NCBI RefSeq assembly: GCF_001548675.1 | Contig: NZ_CP010834.1 | Span: forward strand, 1,027,501 to 1,091,500 | Length of the DNA: 64,000 nt | Direction of reading: 5' to 3' | Origin: Methanobrevibacter sp. YE315 | GTDB lineage: Archaea > Methanobacteriota > Methanobacteria > Methanobacteriales > Methanobacteriaceae | In this document: in pieces, positions 1-9,481 of the stretch | Position numbering within the stretch: position 1 is the first letter of the stretch | Layout: each line of letters begins with the position of its first letter | Made by a program: the position numbers and the translations under genes | The notes under the pieces: generated by a model | Databases searched by the model: none | Seen by the model: only the letters and a program-made list of their open reading frames with translations | What the model was told of the DNA's origin: nothing

Positions 1-3000
1 GACGGAGGGGCAGTCTATCTGATGTATCGCTATTTCACTCTTAGAGATTCCAATTTCAACAATAACACAGCAAACAACGGTGGAGCGCTATATGTTGACG
101 GCGCCGACATATTCAATATCTATTATAATAAATTCATAAATAACAAGGCCCAAAACACTGCCGGTGCGGTTTACTGTCTTTTAAGCGACATATTCTATGA
201 TTCAATTTATGATTCTCGACTTGGAAACTCATTTTCAAACAATAAGGCGAAATATCAAAACAATGCATATCAGACCGATGATGTTGATTTAAGTATTGGC
301 AGTGGGGATTATACTCTTCTTATCAAAAAATCACCTTCAACTGAGTATATTCCTATAAAATATGATTTAAGAGATTTAAATCAGGTTACAAGCGTTAAAA
401 ATCAGGAAAAAGGTTCAAACTGTTGGGCATTTGCGGCCATCGGTTCATTGGAATCCTGCATCCTCAAGGCTATGAGCAAAAATTATGACTTTTCCGAAAA
501 CAACATGATAAATCTAATGTCAAAATTCTCCGACTATGGATGGAACATGGCTACTAATGACGGTGGATATGATGATATGGGCATAGGATATCTGACCAGC
601 TGGCTGGGTCCTGTTCTTGAAAGCCAGGATGAATATTCTCCGATAAACACAATTTCTCCTGTTTATAATAGTCTAAATCATATTCAAAATGTATTATTCC
701 TAAAACGCAGCGATTATACTGATAACAATGATATCAAGTTGGCAATCAGGAATTGCGGAGGTGTTGCAACAAGCATCTATTGGAGTGGTTCATTCATCCA
801 GAACCAGAAGAATTATTACTATGATGGTGGAAACACTCCAAATCATGCAGTCGTAATTGTCGGATGGGATGACACCTATTCAAAATCAAACTTCAAGTCA
901 ACACCCCCTGGTGATGGGGCATGGATTATCAAGAACAGCTGGGGAACTTCAAGCGGTGAAAATGGTTATTATTATGTATCATATTATGACACTAAATTGG
1001 CACAAGTCAACAAATCCGATGTCACTTATACGTTTATTTTAAACGATACTATCAAATACGATAAGAATTACCAATATGATATACCAGGCAGGACAGATTT
1101 CTTTATAAATTCATCAAATGTAGTATGGTATAAGAACAGGTTTACCGCAACAGACAATGAATACCTTACTGCCGTTTCAACATATTTCCAAAAGGCAACC
1201 GACTGGATCGTATACATATATGTCAATGGCCAAAAGGTTCTCACCCAGTCAGGAAAATCCCCTTCAAGCTATTCTACAATAGAACTTAATAAGTTCATCC
1301 AGATAAATAAGGGTGATGTTTTTGAAGTCGTATTTAAGATAACCGTTGACAATGAAGCGGGCGTTCCGATTTCAGAAGAAGTTTCACTTAACAAACAGCT
1401 CTATAAAGAAGGCATATCCTACATCAGCTATGACGGCAAAACCTGGAAGGACCTATATGATTTGACATGGTCATATTCAACTCACACATATGCATCACAG
1501 GTTGCATGCATCAAGGCGTTCACAATCCTCAATAAGATAGTCCCAAAGATTACATTATCCGTAAATGAGGGAGATACACCATGGCTGATATCAGCAAATG
1601 TGAAAGATTCTTATGGAAATCCGGTCAAAACAGGAAAAGTCACTTTCACGGTTGAAGATGAGACAGTTACCTGCAATGTAGTCGATGGATACTGTGAACT
1701 TGCCCATATATTCACAACCGTAGGCGAAAAGGCGATTACTGCAAAATTCAGCCAGAGCGGCTATACAAGCCCAACTTCAAAAATCAAGGTGAATGTTACT
1801 CAAATTAAGGATGAAATGTTTTTGAATATCAAGACTAATGTCTTGGATGCGAGAATAAATGTCATATTAACCAGAAACGTTGATGGAACAGCATATTTCA
1901 TCATCAATAAACATAACTATCAGTGCGATGTTGTAGACGGCAGGGGAGTTCTGGAGATGAACAACTGCTACTATGGAAAGTACAATGTCATGGCCTATAT
2001 GAATCCGTCTGAATTCAAATGCAGCAATGTGACAGATTCCTTTACAATAGACTATCTGCAGACTTACATCAAAGCAAGCAACATGAAGAAATATTATGGT
2101 AGTTCAAACTCCTATTCAATCACATTGGTCGACAAGGCCAAAAAGCCTATTTCCAATAAGAACGTTGACTTTACAGTAAACGGAATTACAAAAAGGGTCA
2201 AGACCAATGCAAATGGTGTTGCGACAGTTTCATTGGCCAATCTGAACCTTGGAAGCTATAAGATTGACATAAGCTGTCCCGGCGGAGGTAAGTACCTGGA
2301 ATCTGAAGCGTCAAAAACCATCAATGTACTATCAACAATCAGCCCATACGCAGATCAGTATACCTATAACGCCAACTATTTTGTCTATTTCCTGAATTCA
2401 AACGGTGCAAAGCTTTTGAATAAGCAGGTTACAATTACAGTTTCCGGCCAGATATATACATACACTACTGACTCATCAGTCGGAAGGGCAAGCCACAGCA
2501 TCAAACTGGATTCCGGCACTTATCTCTTTATGGTGACAAATACCGTAACCGGAGAAGTCTTGGAACATAACGTCAAAATTGTTCCAAGAATCAGTGAAAA
2601 TGCCGATTTGGAAATGTATTTCGGATCTGGAGACTCCTATACAGTCAGAGTCATGGACAACCTTGGAAATACTGTTTCAAATGCAAAAGTGGAGTTCCAT
2701 GTAAACGGCCAGACCTATTACAGGTACAGCGACAGCTACGGATACGCATCCTTGAAAATCAGTTTGAATCCTGGAAAATACGAAATTTCTGCAGTTTATA
2801 AAGGCTTTACAGTTTCAAATATGGTTACAGTCAACCATATTATCGAAACCAGCGATTTGAATGTGGTGAAGGGAACCAATGCAACATTTTCCATAAAGCT
2901 GGTCAACGCCAAAATCAGGGGTGATGTCTTGAGAAACAAGGATGTCACAATCAAGTTCAACGGCAACACATATGTCGTCAAGACAAACAGTAACGGAATC

Positions 3001-3105
3001 GCAACATTTATAGTGGTGGCAGATGACAGTTTAATCAGAGGCTATCACGATATAATTACCTCTTTTGCAAAGGATTCTGTTACAAATAAAATCAGGGTAA
3101 TATAA
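1..3105 (+). CDS. Secreted C1-family (papain-like) cysteine protease / adhesin-like protein, 5' end outside window
   Basis: The frame is open from base 1, so the N-terminus lies upstream; the first internal ATG is at 22. Numbering from that ATG, residues 1-90 are the tail of an Asn-rich beta-helix of the adhesin-like type. Residues about 110-335 form a papain-type peptidase: QEKGSNCWAF carries the oxyanion-hole Gln and catalytic Cys (codon 421-423), NHAVVIVGWDD the His (844-846) and KNSWG the Asn (934-936), so all catalytic residues are intact. A beta-rich segment next (YKNRFTATDNEYLTAVSTYF onward) resembles the lectin-like domain often fused to such peptidases. The rest is four to five Ig-like repeats of bacterial-adhesin type. 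No C-terminal membrane anchor is seen. The likely role is extracellular proteolysis or adhesion; the substrate is unknown. Confidence 0.85.
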   Translation, partial: DGGAVYLMYRYFTLRDSNFNNNTANNGGALYVDGADIFNIYYNKFINNKAQNTAGAVYCLLSDIFYDSIYDSRLGNSFSNNKAKYQNNAYQTDDVDLSIGSGDYTLLIKKSPSTEYIPIKYDLRDLNQVTSVKNQEKGSNCWAFAAIGSLESCILKAMSKNYDFSENNMINLMSKFSDYGWNMATNDGGYDDMGIGYLTSWLGPVLESQDEYSPINTISPVYNSLNHIQNVLFLKRSDYTDNNDIKLAIRNCGGVATSIYWSGSFIQNQKNYYYDGGNTPNHAVVIVGWDDTYSKSNFKSTPPGDGAWIIKNSWGTSSGENGYYYVSYYDTKLAQVNKSDVTYTFILNDTIKYDKNYQYDIPGRTDFFINSSNVVWYKNRFTATDNEYLTAVSTYFQKATDWIVYIYVNGQKVLTQSGKSPSSYSTIELNKFIQINKGDVFEVVFKITVDNEAGVPISEEVSLNKQLYKEGISYISYDGKTWKDLYDLTWSYSTHTYASQVACIKAFTILNKIVPKITLSVNEGDTPWLISANVKDSYGNPVKTGKVTFTVEDETVTCNVVDGYCELAHIFTTVGEKAITAKFSQSGYTSPTSKIKVNVTQIKDEMFLNIKTNVLDARINVILTRNVDGTAYFIINKHNYQCDVVDGRGVLEMNNCYYGKYNVMAYMNPSEFKCSNVTDSFTIDYLQTYIKASNMKKYYGSSNSYSITLVDKAKKPISNKNVDFTVNGITKRVKTNANGVATVSLANLNLGSYKIDISCPGGGKYLESEASKTINVLSTISPYADQYTYNANYFVYFLNSNGAKLLNKQVTITVSGQIYTYTTDSSVGRASHSIKLDSGTYLFMVTNTVTGEVLEHNVKIVPRISENADLEMYFGSGDSYTVRVMDNLGNTVSNAKVEFHVNGQTYYRYSDSYGYASLKISLNPGKYEISAVYKGFTVSNMVTVNHIIETSDLNVVKGTNATFSIKLVNAKIRGDVLRNKDVTIKFNGNTYVVKTNSNGIATFIVVADDSLIRGYHDIITSFAKDSVTNKIRVI

Positions 3106-3126
3106 TAAGGTTTAAAAAAACCTTAT
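3105..3126. terminator. Bidirectional hairpin terminator between convergent genes
   Basis: A perfect inverted repeat (ATAAGGTTT, loop AAAA, AAACCTTAT) gives a 9-bp stem with A/T runs on both sides. It overlaps the last base of the protease gene's stop codon and the stop codon of the convergent thymidylate synthase, so one hairpin probably ends both transcripts. Confidence 0.6.
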
Positions 3127-3833
3127 TTATTTGCTTTTATTAATTTACGGGCTGCTTTTAAGTCAGTATTATAGATATGTCCGGATGTTGAGTGATAATG
3201 CACTCCACCGAAGTTCAATTTTTCACCGACGATTTCCTTGTTGACTTCCTCTTTCATTTTAAGACCCAAGTAGGCAATGAAAAACATGTTTGAGTAAAAT
3301 GCTCCGAAAATGTCATTGCTTCTGAAAATACAGTGGATTGTCAATTCATTGTCACGCACAAGGCATTGGAGGAATTGAAGGCATGGAATATCTTCTTCTT
3401 CAGCATCTTCGATTGGATTGATTGTAACTGCTACAGCACGGTTTGAACCGGTAGCGGTCAGGATTCTTTTTTTCATGCTTTCAAATTGATTAATGTCAAA
3501 ATGTGCGAAGATACGGTTAGGGTAAGTGTAGACAAATCCTTGGGTGTTGTTTATGATATCAGGGTCTTCTACGGATTGCACATATTGGTATAGCGCATCG
3601 CTTTTGATTGGGCATCCTTCAATGTCGAACTTTCCGGATTTGATGTCGTCAAGCATCATTTCTGTTGTGTAGTTTTGATACTTTGCCCTGAATTTCAAAT
3701 CCATAGGGTCGTCGATTATATAGAAATTCCCTAAACTTTCAACCAAATGGTGATTTGAGTCCTTATAAGTTTCCTTTCCTTCCTTCAAGATTTTTTCCAC
3801 GAAATCTAAGTAACATTGATTAATACTTAACAT
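3123..3833 (-). CDS. thyA: Thymidylate synthase, archaeal type
   Basis: The 236-aa protein is in the length range of archaeal thymidylate synthases, which are shorter than the bacterial enzymes. It would methylate dUMP to dTMP. Cys151 in PCLQFLQ fits the nucleophile, followed by the nucleotide-binding RSND (171-174) and HYHSTSGHIY (212-221), the counterpart of the conserved C-terminal His-x-Tyr region. The Asn of RSNDIFGAF selects uracil over cytosine in the family. Whether this archaeal branch uses folate or a pterin relative cannot be read from sequence. The gene is transcribed alone from a TATA-like box about 45 bp upstream and ends in the hairpin shared with the protease gene. Confidence 0.85.
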   Translation of the reverse strand: MLSINQCYLDFVEKILKEGKETYKDSNHHLVESLGNFYIIDDPMDLKFRAKYQNYTTEMMLDDIKSGKFDIEGCPIKSDALYQYVQSVEDPDIINNTQGFVYTYPNRIFAHFDINQFESMKKRILTATGSNRAVAVTINPIEDAEEEDIPCLQFLQCLVRDNELTIHCIFRSNDIFGAFYSNMFFIAYLGLKMKEEVNKEIVGEKLNFGGVHYHSTSGHIYNTDLKAARKLIKANK

Positions 3834-3876
3834 AATAACAGTCCCTTTAAATTATTCATATCTATGTCTTTAATCT

Positions 3877-3886
3877 AATATAAAGT
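3877..3886 (-). promoter_or_regulatory. TATA-box candidate for thyA
   Basis: Read on the minus strand this is ACTTTATATTAG. It lies 44-53 bp before the thyA ATG, which would put the transcription start about 20 bp before the gene. Confidence 0.4.
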
Positions 3887-3893
3887 ATGACTT

Positions 3894-4466
3894 TTATTCG
3901 TCATCAATTTTTTTAATAAGTTTTGCGGGAATGCCGCCGACAACACTATTGGGGCTGACGTCTTTTGTCACAACGGCTCCTGCAGCTATTACTGCTCCCT
4001 CACCGATTGTAACGCCGGGCAATACTGTAACATTGGAACCTAACCATGCCTTATCCTCAATATGTATGGGTTTAGGGTACATATCAACTCTTTTGCTAGG
4101 TTCAAAAGCATGATTCAATGTCAAAAGACAGGCATTATGGCCGATTAACACGTCATTTCCTATGTAGATTCCACCCTGATCCTGCATCTTGCAGCCTGAA
4201 TTTATGAACACGTTTTCGCCGATATGGATATTCTTGCCGAAATCAGTGTTGAAGGGAGGCATCACTCTCAATGTAGGGTTTATTTGGGTGTTTGTAAGTT
4301 CGGCGAATAGTTCCTGAATCTCTTCAGGAGTGTGATACTCACAGTTGATTTTATGGGTAATGACTAATGCCTCATTAAGCTTTTCAGTCATGAACTCATG
4401 TTCCTTGGAACCGCCAACAATCCTTTTACAGCTTTTAACATAATCCAAATATTCTTCTAGTTTCAT
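3894..4466 (-). CDS. Maltose/galactoside O-acetyltransferase-like hexapeptide transferase
   Basis: The 190-aa protein matches the LacA/NodL/Maa family in length and order. Residues 1-55 are the helical acceptor-binding cap (EEYLDYVKSCKRIVGGSKEHE). After about residue 75 come left-handed beta-helix hexapeptides (IHIGENVFINSGCKM, IYIGNDVLIGHNACLLTLNHAF, LGSNVTVLPGVTIGEGAVIAAGAVVTKDV). The conserved LNHAF segment supplies the family's catalytic His. It would acetylate a sugar or small acceptor with acetyl-CoA; the substrate is unknown. It starts 9 bp after the upstream gene on the same strand, with an AGGTG ribosome-binding site, so the two are probably co-transcribed. Confidence 0.85.
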   Translation of the reverse strand: MKLEEYLDYVKSCKRIVGGSKEHEFMTEKLNEALVITHKINCEYHTPEEIQELFAELTNTQINPTLRVMPPFNTDFGKNIHIGENVFINSGCKMQDQGGIYIGNDVLIGHNACLLTLNHAFEPSKRVDMYPKPIHIEDKAWLGSNVTVLPGVTIGEGAVIAAGAVVTKDVSPNSVVGGIPAKLIKKIDDE

Positions 4467-4475
4467 CTTAACACC

Positions 4476-5165
4476 TCATGTGTATCTAACCATCAGTTCA
4501 AATAGCTTCATTGTCTTGAGAGTCGCCTCAAAGTCAGTTATGTCTTCCGGAATCTCATATACGAATGTAGGATATCCCGCCTGGGCAATAGGCTTTGAGA
4601 CAAGCACTGCTGAAGTTGACTTGTATGTTTCATTTCCTGTCACTGGATAGTATCCGAACTCTCCGGTTTTGTTAATTGTTTTGGCAATCTTTACTGATGC
4701 ATTGTCCATTTCAGGGGTTGCCAGATAGTATCCCTCACCGTATTCCGGGATGTGGGAATGGCTTATTATTACGCAGTCGGCATCTGAAGCTGTAACGTCA
4801 GGGTTTACATAGTCATGAACAAGGCTTTCGCCGTTGGCACGCCCGTTCTGGTAATCTTCAGGATCCTTTGTCACGTTTACTTGATAGTGTATGACCTTAA
4901 CGTCATCATTTCTTTTTACAAACTCTTTTGCGGCCTTGATTTCGGGCTCTATTGACAATGTTTCCCTGGGATGTATTCCTGTAATCAAAGCTATTGTGTG
5001 GTTTGAGCTTTCGTTTCCGTATATGATCTTTTCAACGCTTCCCAAGTCATTTTCATCGCATGATTTGTAGGTGATTTCTATCTGGTTTGTAAATTCATAC
5101 AAAGCAAAACCGCCTATAACCAAAAGCAGTAAAACGACTATAGCTATTTTTGTTTTCTTTTGCAT
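4476..5165 (-). CDS. Membrane-anchored zinc-carboxypeptidase-like (M14/aspartoacylase-like) protein
   Basis: Residues 7-24 form one N-terminal membrane segment followed by an extracellular domain. GIHPRETLSIEPEI looks like the His-x-x-Glu zinc motif of M14 and aspartoacylase-type enzymes, and VIISHSHIPEYGEGYY supplies a later His. At 229 aa it is shorter than full peptidases, so it may be a minimal or inactive member. AGGTGAAAC directly before the ATG is a good ribosome-binding site and fixes the start. It is first of a two-gene unit with the acetyltransferase; a role in cell-wall or glycan processing is conceivable but unproven. Confidence 0.5.
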   Translation of the reverse strand: MQKKTKIAIVVLLLLVIGGFALYEFTNQIEITYKSCDENDLGSVEKIIYGNESSNHTIALITGIHPRETLSIEPEIKAAKEFVKRNDDVKVIHYQVNVTKDPEDYQNGRANGESLVHDYVNPDVTASDADCVIISHSHIPEYGEGYYLATPEMDNASVKIAKTINKTGEFGYYPVTGNETYKSTSAVLVSKPIAQAGYPTFVYEIPEDITDFEATLKTMKLFELMVRYT

Positions 5166-5268
5166 GTTTCACCTGATTGATATTTTGGCCTCATGAATTT
5201 TTAAAGTTATTCATAAAACCTAAAATCTTATTATCCACTTTTATTAAATAATTTATATGAGGTAAACT

Positions 5269-6060
5269 ATGGCATTAAGTCTCAAGGTTAGAAGCTTTTT
5301 ATATACGATTATGGACTTTTTAATTCTTTCAGATCTCATATTGATAGTTATTTCACTGTTTTCCAATGTTTCAATTCATCTGATAAGTTTCATAACCGTA
5401 TTTGACGTATTTGTCTGTATTATTCTGCTTTTCAACATATTTTATAAATTCTACCAGGCAAAAAACAAAAAGCGATTTATCAAAAAACATATCCTTGATT
5501 TTATAGCTTCCGTTCCATTTGAATTGGTTTTGCCGGTTTTCATATTATTAAGGTTTTTATTGCTGACAAGGCTTTTCGACTTATTCAGGTACTCCAAAAC
5601 GTTTGGAAAATACTTCTCCAACTTGAACCTGTTTTTTGAAAATACCAAGATGGATATTCTTTTAAGGTGGATTATCTTTGTAGTAATCATTTTCACATTT
5701 ACATTGTATTTCCTGGATCCTGGCTTGAATATATTCGAAAGCCTATGGTTTGTCCTTTCCACATTGACAACAGTCGGATATGGGGATATCACTCCGAATA
5801 CCCAGTTTTCAAAATTCATTTCCCTTGTGCTTCTTATATTGGGAATCTTCATATTCTCAACATTTACAGGTGCGATTTCATCATATTTCACGGATAAGAT
5901 ATTGAATATCGATTCTGATGTTGAAGACGGCCTTGCAGAATTGTCTGAAAAAGTGGATAAGCTTGAAAATGAGCTTGCAGACATTAACGGACGATTGGAA
6001 CTGGCCAATATCGAAAACCAGAAGCTTCATGAAAAGATTGATGAGCTTCTTAAAAAATGA
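5269..6060 (+). CDS. Voltage-gated-like potassium channel subunit with C-terminal coiled coil
   Basis: The 263-aa protein has several N-terminal hydrophobic helices, an RFLLLTRLFDLFRYSKTF segment with spaced basic residues like an S4 voltage sensor, a pore helix, and the selectivity filter TTVGYGD at about residues 168-174. A final membrane helix is followed by a heptad-rich coiled coil (about 215-262), probably for tetramerisation. It should conduct K+ across the cytoplasmic membrane. GAGGTAAACT precedes the ATG. A paralogue with the same layout lies at 33588-34349. No RCK domain is present. Confidence 0.88.
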   Translation: MALSLKVRSFLYTIMDFLILSDLILIVISLFSNVSIHLISFITVFDVFVCIILLFNIFYKFYQAKNKKRFIKKHILDFIASVPFELVLPVFILLRFLLLTRLFDLFRYSKTFGKYFSNLNLFFENTKMDILLRWIIFVVIIFTFTLYFLDPGLNIFESLWFVLSTLTTVGYGDITPNTQFSKFISLVLLILGIFIFSTFTGAISSYFTDKILNIDSDVEDGLAELSEKVDKLENELADINGRLELANIENQKLHEKIDELLKK

Positions 6061-6164
6061 TTTGTTCCATTTATATAGGATTATTCCTTTTTTGTTTATT
6101 TTTTGATTTGAAATTGGAATTTTGTTTAATTTCAAGATACTTTTAAATATCTTTTTGAATATAG

Positions 6165-6189
6165 TTATATATACTTAAATCTTTTAAGT
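6165..6189 (+). promoter_or_regulatory. TATA box with abutting operator-like palindrome
   Basis: TTATATATA (6165-6173) fits an archaeal TATA box 44-52 bp before the XRE-cupin start. Immediately downstream is a perfect palindrome, ACTTAAA-TCT-TTTAAGT (6173-6189), between TATA box and gene, where a bound protein would block transcription. A weaker dyad, AGATA-N8-TATCT, sits at 6135-6152. Autoregulation by the XRE-cupin protein is an inference from position. Confidence 0.45.
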
Positions 6190-6216
6190 AAAAAAATCCA
6201 AAAATGAGTGAAATAT

Positions 6217-6789
6217 ATGACAAATGAAGACTTTGCAAAAAAAATCAAAGACATTAGAGAAAGACAGAATATTAGCATCGAAGAACTTGCCGAGAGAAGT
6301 GGCGTAAAGCTTGAGGTTTTAAAAGCTATGGAAGCAGGTGAAGTAATTCCATCACTCACACCACTGACAAAAATGGCAAGGGCTCTTGGCGTGCGCTTAG
6401 GCACATTCCTGGATGACACCCCTGAACTCGGGCCTGTCGTTACTAGAGGCGGAAAAACCGAAAACTCCCTTTATTTCTCTGGAAGGGAAGATGTGACAAA
6501 CGCAACAAACCTTGAATTCCACTCCTTAGGAGCAGGAAAAATCGACAGAAACATAGACCCGTTCTTAATTGACATTGAATATGAAGAAGGAGAAAAGGAA
6601 TTATCTTCCCACGAAGGTGAAGAATTCATTTATGTATTAGAAGGGCAAATTGAAGTAATCTATGGAAATGAAACATACACTATTGGAGAAGGCGACACAA
6701 TCTTTTACGATTCAGTAGTACCGCACCACCTTCACGCAACCGGTGAAGACAAGGCAAAGATACTTGCAGTGCTATACACTCCATACTAG
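6217..6789 (+). CDS. XRE-family HTH regulator with C-terminal cupin domain
   Basis: Residues about 1-60 (FAKKIKDIRERQNISIEELAERSGVKLEVLKAMEAGEVIPSL) are a Cro/C1-type helix-turn-helix. Residues about 105-190 are a cupin barrel with SSHEGEEFIYVLEGQIEV and DSVVPHHLHA motifs that can hold a metal or small ligand. Such proteins usually sense a metabolite and regulate neighbouring genes. The ATG at 6217 is preferred; an in-frame GTG at 6208 would add three residues. The gene heads a probable operon with a 51-aa protein and an acyl-CoA synthetase. Confidence 0.87.
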   Translation: MTNEDFAKKIKDIRERQNISIEELAERSGVKLEVLKAMEAGEVIPSLTPLTKMARALGVRLGTFLDDTPELGPVVTRGGKTENSLYFSGREDVTNATNLEFHSLGAGKIDRNIDPFLIDIEYEEGEKELSSHEGEEFIYVLEGQIEVIYGNETYTIGEGDTIFYDSVVPHHLHATGEDKAKILAVLYTPY

Positions 6790-6817
6790 AACAATATGAT
6801 AGAGAGGACTTGATAAA

Positions 6818-6973
6818 ATGTTTGAAAGAGTTATAAAACAACAGGAAAGAAGTAATGATGCGTTTAGATTTTTCACTCTTGGATTGGATTTGCGCGGTTT
6901 GCTGTTGGGTTTGCACAAATGTTTTATTGGTCTTGAAAATGCAGAAACTGAAAAAATGGAGGTTTTCCAATGA
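6818..6973 (+). CDS. 51-aa small protein, translationally coupled to acyl-CoA synthetase
   Basis: A complete small ORF begins with [13 protein letters not shown] and ends MEVFQ. GAGAGG stands about ten bases before its ATG. Its TGA stop overlaps the ATG of the next gene (ATGA), a typical sign of translational coupling. The middle ([21 protein letters not shown]) is hydrophobic with a few charges, more like an amphipathic helix than a clear membrane segment. No family is recognised. It could be a leader that tunes expression of the synthetase or a small partner protein. Confidence 0.5.
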   Translation: MFERVIKQQERSNDAFRFFTLGLDLRGLLLGLHKCFIGLENAETEKMEVFQ

Positions 6974-8634
6974 GTGAATTATTTACCGAACTCCCATTAG
7001 GGAAGTTCTTTGAAACAGTGGTTGAAAGACAACCTGATCATGAATTTATCGTTTATCCGGACAGAAACTTAAGATTTACCTATAAAGAATTCAACGAAAG
7101 AGTTGACAATCTGGCAAAAGGAATGCTGGCTTTAGGAATCAAAAAAGGAGACCATGTGGGAATATGGGCTAAAAATGTTCCCGAATGGCTCACATACATG
7201 TTTGCAGTTGCAAAAATCGGTGCTGCAATAGTGACAGTCAACACAGCTTACCAGTCACATGAACTGGAATATGTCGTCGGACAGTCTGACATGAAAGCGC
7301 TGGCAATGACTGACGGATTTAGGGACACAAGCTATTTCGACATCATAAACGAGCTTGTGCCAGAACTCAAAACCTGTGCAAGAGGCCATCTTGTAGCTGA
7401 AAAGTTCCCAAATCTAAAATACATCTTCCATGTAGGCCAGGAAAAGCACCGCGGAATGTACAATACCAATGAATTATTATTGCTGGGTATGAGCTATGAC
7501 GAAGAGGAATATCAAAAGATAAAGGACTCAGTCACCCAGAATGATGTCATCAACATGCAGTACACCTCAGGAACAGAAGGTTTCCCTAAAGGGGTAATGC
7601 TCACTTCACGTAACATCGTAAACGACGGATACTACATCGGGGAAAACATGAACTATACAGAAAAGGACAGGCTGCTCCTGCAGGTTCCTCTTTTCCATTG
7701 TTTCGGTACAGTTTTAGGGGTTATGGCAGTCATTACTCACGGTTCAACAATGGTCGTTTTAGAGGAATATGACCCTCTTCTGGCCATTTCATCAATCCAG
7801 AAGGAAAAGTGCACATCCATCTATGGTGTTCCTACAATGTTTATCGGCATGATGAACCATCCTATGTTTGAGATGTTTGACATGAGCTCACTTCGTACCG
7901 GAATCATGGCAGGTTCAACATGTCCTGTCGAAACCATGAAGGATGCAATCGAAAAGATGAACATGAAGGAAATCACAAGCGTATACGGGCTTACCGAAGC
8001 GGGTCCTGGTTTTACACAAACCAATGCCGCCGATTCATTCGAGAAAAAGATCAACACCGTAGGGCGCAAGTTCCCTCATATCGACGTTAAGATCATTGAC
8101 CCTGAAACCGGTGAAGAGGTAGGGCCTGGCGTAACCGGTGAGATAATGTGTAGAGGTTTCAATGTCATGAAAGGATATTACAACATGCCTGAAAAGACCG
8201 CCGAAGCTATTGAGCCTGACGGATGGCTCCACTCAGGAGACCTTGCGACAGTCGATGAGGATGGATACTACTCAATCGTCGGACGTATCAAGGACATGAT
8301 TATCAGAGGCGGTGAAAACATCTATCCTCGTGAGATTGAAGAGTTCCTCTTTACCCACGAATGCGTGCAGGACGTTCAGGTCGGAGGAATACCTGATGAG
8401 AAATACGGTGAAATCGTCGGCGCATTCATAATCAAGGAAGACGGCTTTGATGATGTAACCGAACAGGATATCCGTGACTTCTGCATAGGATCCATTGCAA
8501 GGTATAAGGTGCCTAAATATGTGTTTTTCGTTGATGAGTTCCCGCTTACAACAAGCGGTAAGATTCAAAAATACAAACTGGGCGAATTAGGTCTTAAATT
8601 ATTGGAAGAACGTCGCCAAAGAGGAGAATTATAA
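6970..8634 (+). CDS. AMP-forming acyl-CoA synthetase (FadD-like)
   Basis: The 554-aa protein is of the ANL superfamily. It carries the phosphate-binding loop [11 protein letters not shown] (about 198-208), the YGLTEAGP motif, the [36 protein letters not shown] hinge region and the C-terminal catalytic Lys in [14 protein letters not shown]. It activates a carboxylic acid to acyl-AMP and then acyl-CoA in the cytoplasm. The substrate is not readable; medium-chain or branched fatty acids are typical of this branch. It follows the XRE-cupin regulator, which may respond to an acyl metabolite. A T-rich tract at 8647-8660 may end the transcript. Confidence 0.88.
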   Translation: MSELFTELPLGKFFETVVERQPDHEFIVYPDRNLRFTYKEFNERVDNLAKGMLALGIKKGDHVGIWAKNVPEWLTYMFAVAKIGAAIVTVNTAYQSHELEYVVGQSDMKALAMTDGFRDTSYFDIINELVPELKTCARGHLVAEKFPNLKYIFHVGQEKHRGMYNTNELLLLGMSYDEEEYQKIKDSVTQNDVINMQYTSGTEGFPKGVMLTSRNIVNDGYYIGENMNYTEKDRLLLQVPLFHCFGTVLGVMAVITHGSTMVVLEEYDPLLAISSIQKEKCTSIYGVPTMFIGMMNHPMFEMFDMSSLRTGIMAGSTCPVETMKDAIEKMNMKEITSVYGLTEAGPGFTQTNAADSFEKKINTVGRKFPHIDVKIIDPETGEEVGPGVTGEIMCRGFNVMKGYYNMPEKTAEAIEPDGWLHSGDLATVDEDGYYSIVGRIKDMIIRGGENIYPREIEEFLFTHECVQDVQVGGIPDEKYGEIVGAFIIKEDGFDDVTEQDIRDFCIGSIARYKVPKYVFFVDEFPLTTSGKIQKYKLGELGLKLLEERRQRGEL

Positions 8635-9481
8635 CTTCTCTTCAACTTATTTTTTTTATTAAATCTTGTATATATTGCCTAATTCAGAACTAAAAAAAAG
8701 TAATATATTTACAACTTCGTTATTTTAGGCATTCAAAAATATTAATTGTTTAAAGCAAGAAGAAGCAATCGTTTTCAATGAAGTTTATTTATGTCGGTTA
8801 AAAATTAGCGTATTACTTTTTGCGATTTTTAGATATTTGAAGAGTGATGTTAAATAATCAGTTTAAGCCGTTTAAATCTAAAATCGAGAATTCTTAAAAC
8901 CTTTTTATTATTCGTATTTCATTAATTTTTAATAGTTTCTTTATCAAATTGAATTATAATATATTATAATGCGACTATTTTTAAAGTGTTGCTATCATGT
9001 ATTATTATATGCATTAAGAGGGGCTGATATCCCTTTTGCCTCAAATTTGAATTTTTTAATTTTCAGTTTATTTTTGTATTGCTGCCTGAAAAACGCTTAA
9101 TTTTCACATTTAATATTATTTAATTTTTTTTAAAAATGTATCTTTTTGTTCAATTTGATTATTATTTTTTTAGACAATATTCGGTATTTATCTTAATTTT
9201 ATATGAATTAATTAATTATTTGGCCTGAATTAAATTGTAAACTTTATATATTATTTTTCTTTAATGTTTTAATGTAAAAGAATTTTTTGTAATTTGGCGT
9301 TTAAAGGAATATAAACACTTTTTTACAAAAACCGAATAATTATAAACATTTTTCATTAAAATGTAATAATTACTTTACATTCTTTTATGATTTAATCAGT
9401 TGATTAAATTGGTATAATAAATTTGATTTATTATATGGGTAAGTAAAAAATTGTGTTCATAATGGAGGAGATAATATCGAA
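8635..9481 (+). other. 847-bp AT-rich intergenic region upstream of the giant adhesin
   Basis: No ORF is supported. The segment is extremely AT-rich. One locally GC-richer spot at 9016-9036 (AAGAGGG-N8-CCCTTTT) can form an imperfect hairpin of unknown role. A possible TATA box (TTTATATATT) is at 9243-9252, and another TATA-like segment at 9411-9422 lies within the palindromes nearer the gene. Confidence 0.6.
9340..9434 (+). promoter_or_regulatory. Series of palindromes in the giant-adhesin promoter
   Basis: Perfect dyads are ACATTTT-TCATT-AAAATGT (starting at about 9347), ATGTAA-N8-TTACAT (9361-9380), ATTTAATCA-GT-TGATTAAAT (9390-9409) and ATAATAAAT-TTG-ATTTATTAT (9414-9434). The last two have 9-bp arms and are four bases apart, ending 47 bp before the ATG. 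They resemble stacked operator sites; the binding protein is unknown. Confidence 0.45.

Noticed and set aside
9016-9036. Candidate structured RNA in the adhesin upstream region
   Set aside because: Only one short imperfect hairpin with a G-T pair; not enough to call an RNA gene or riboswitch.
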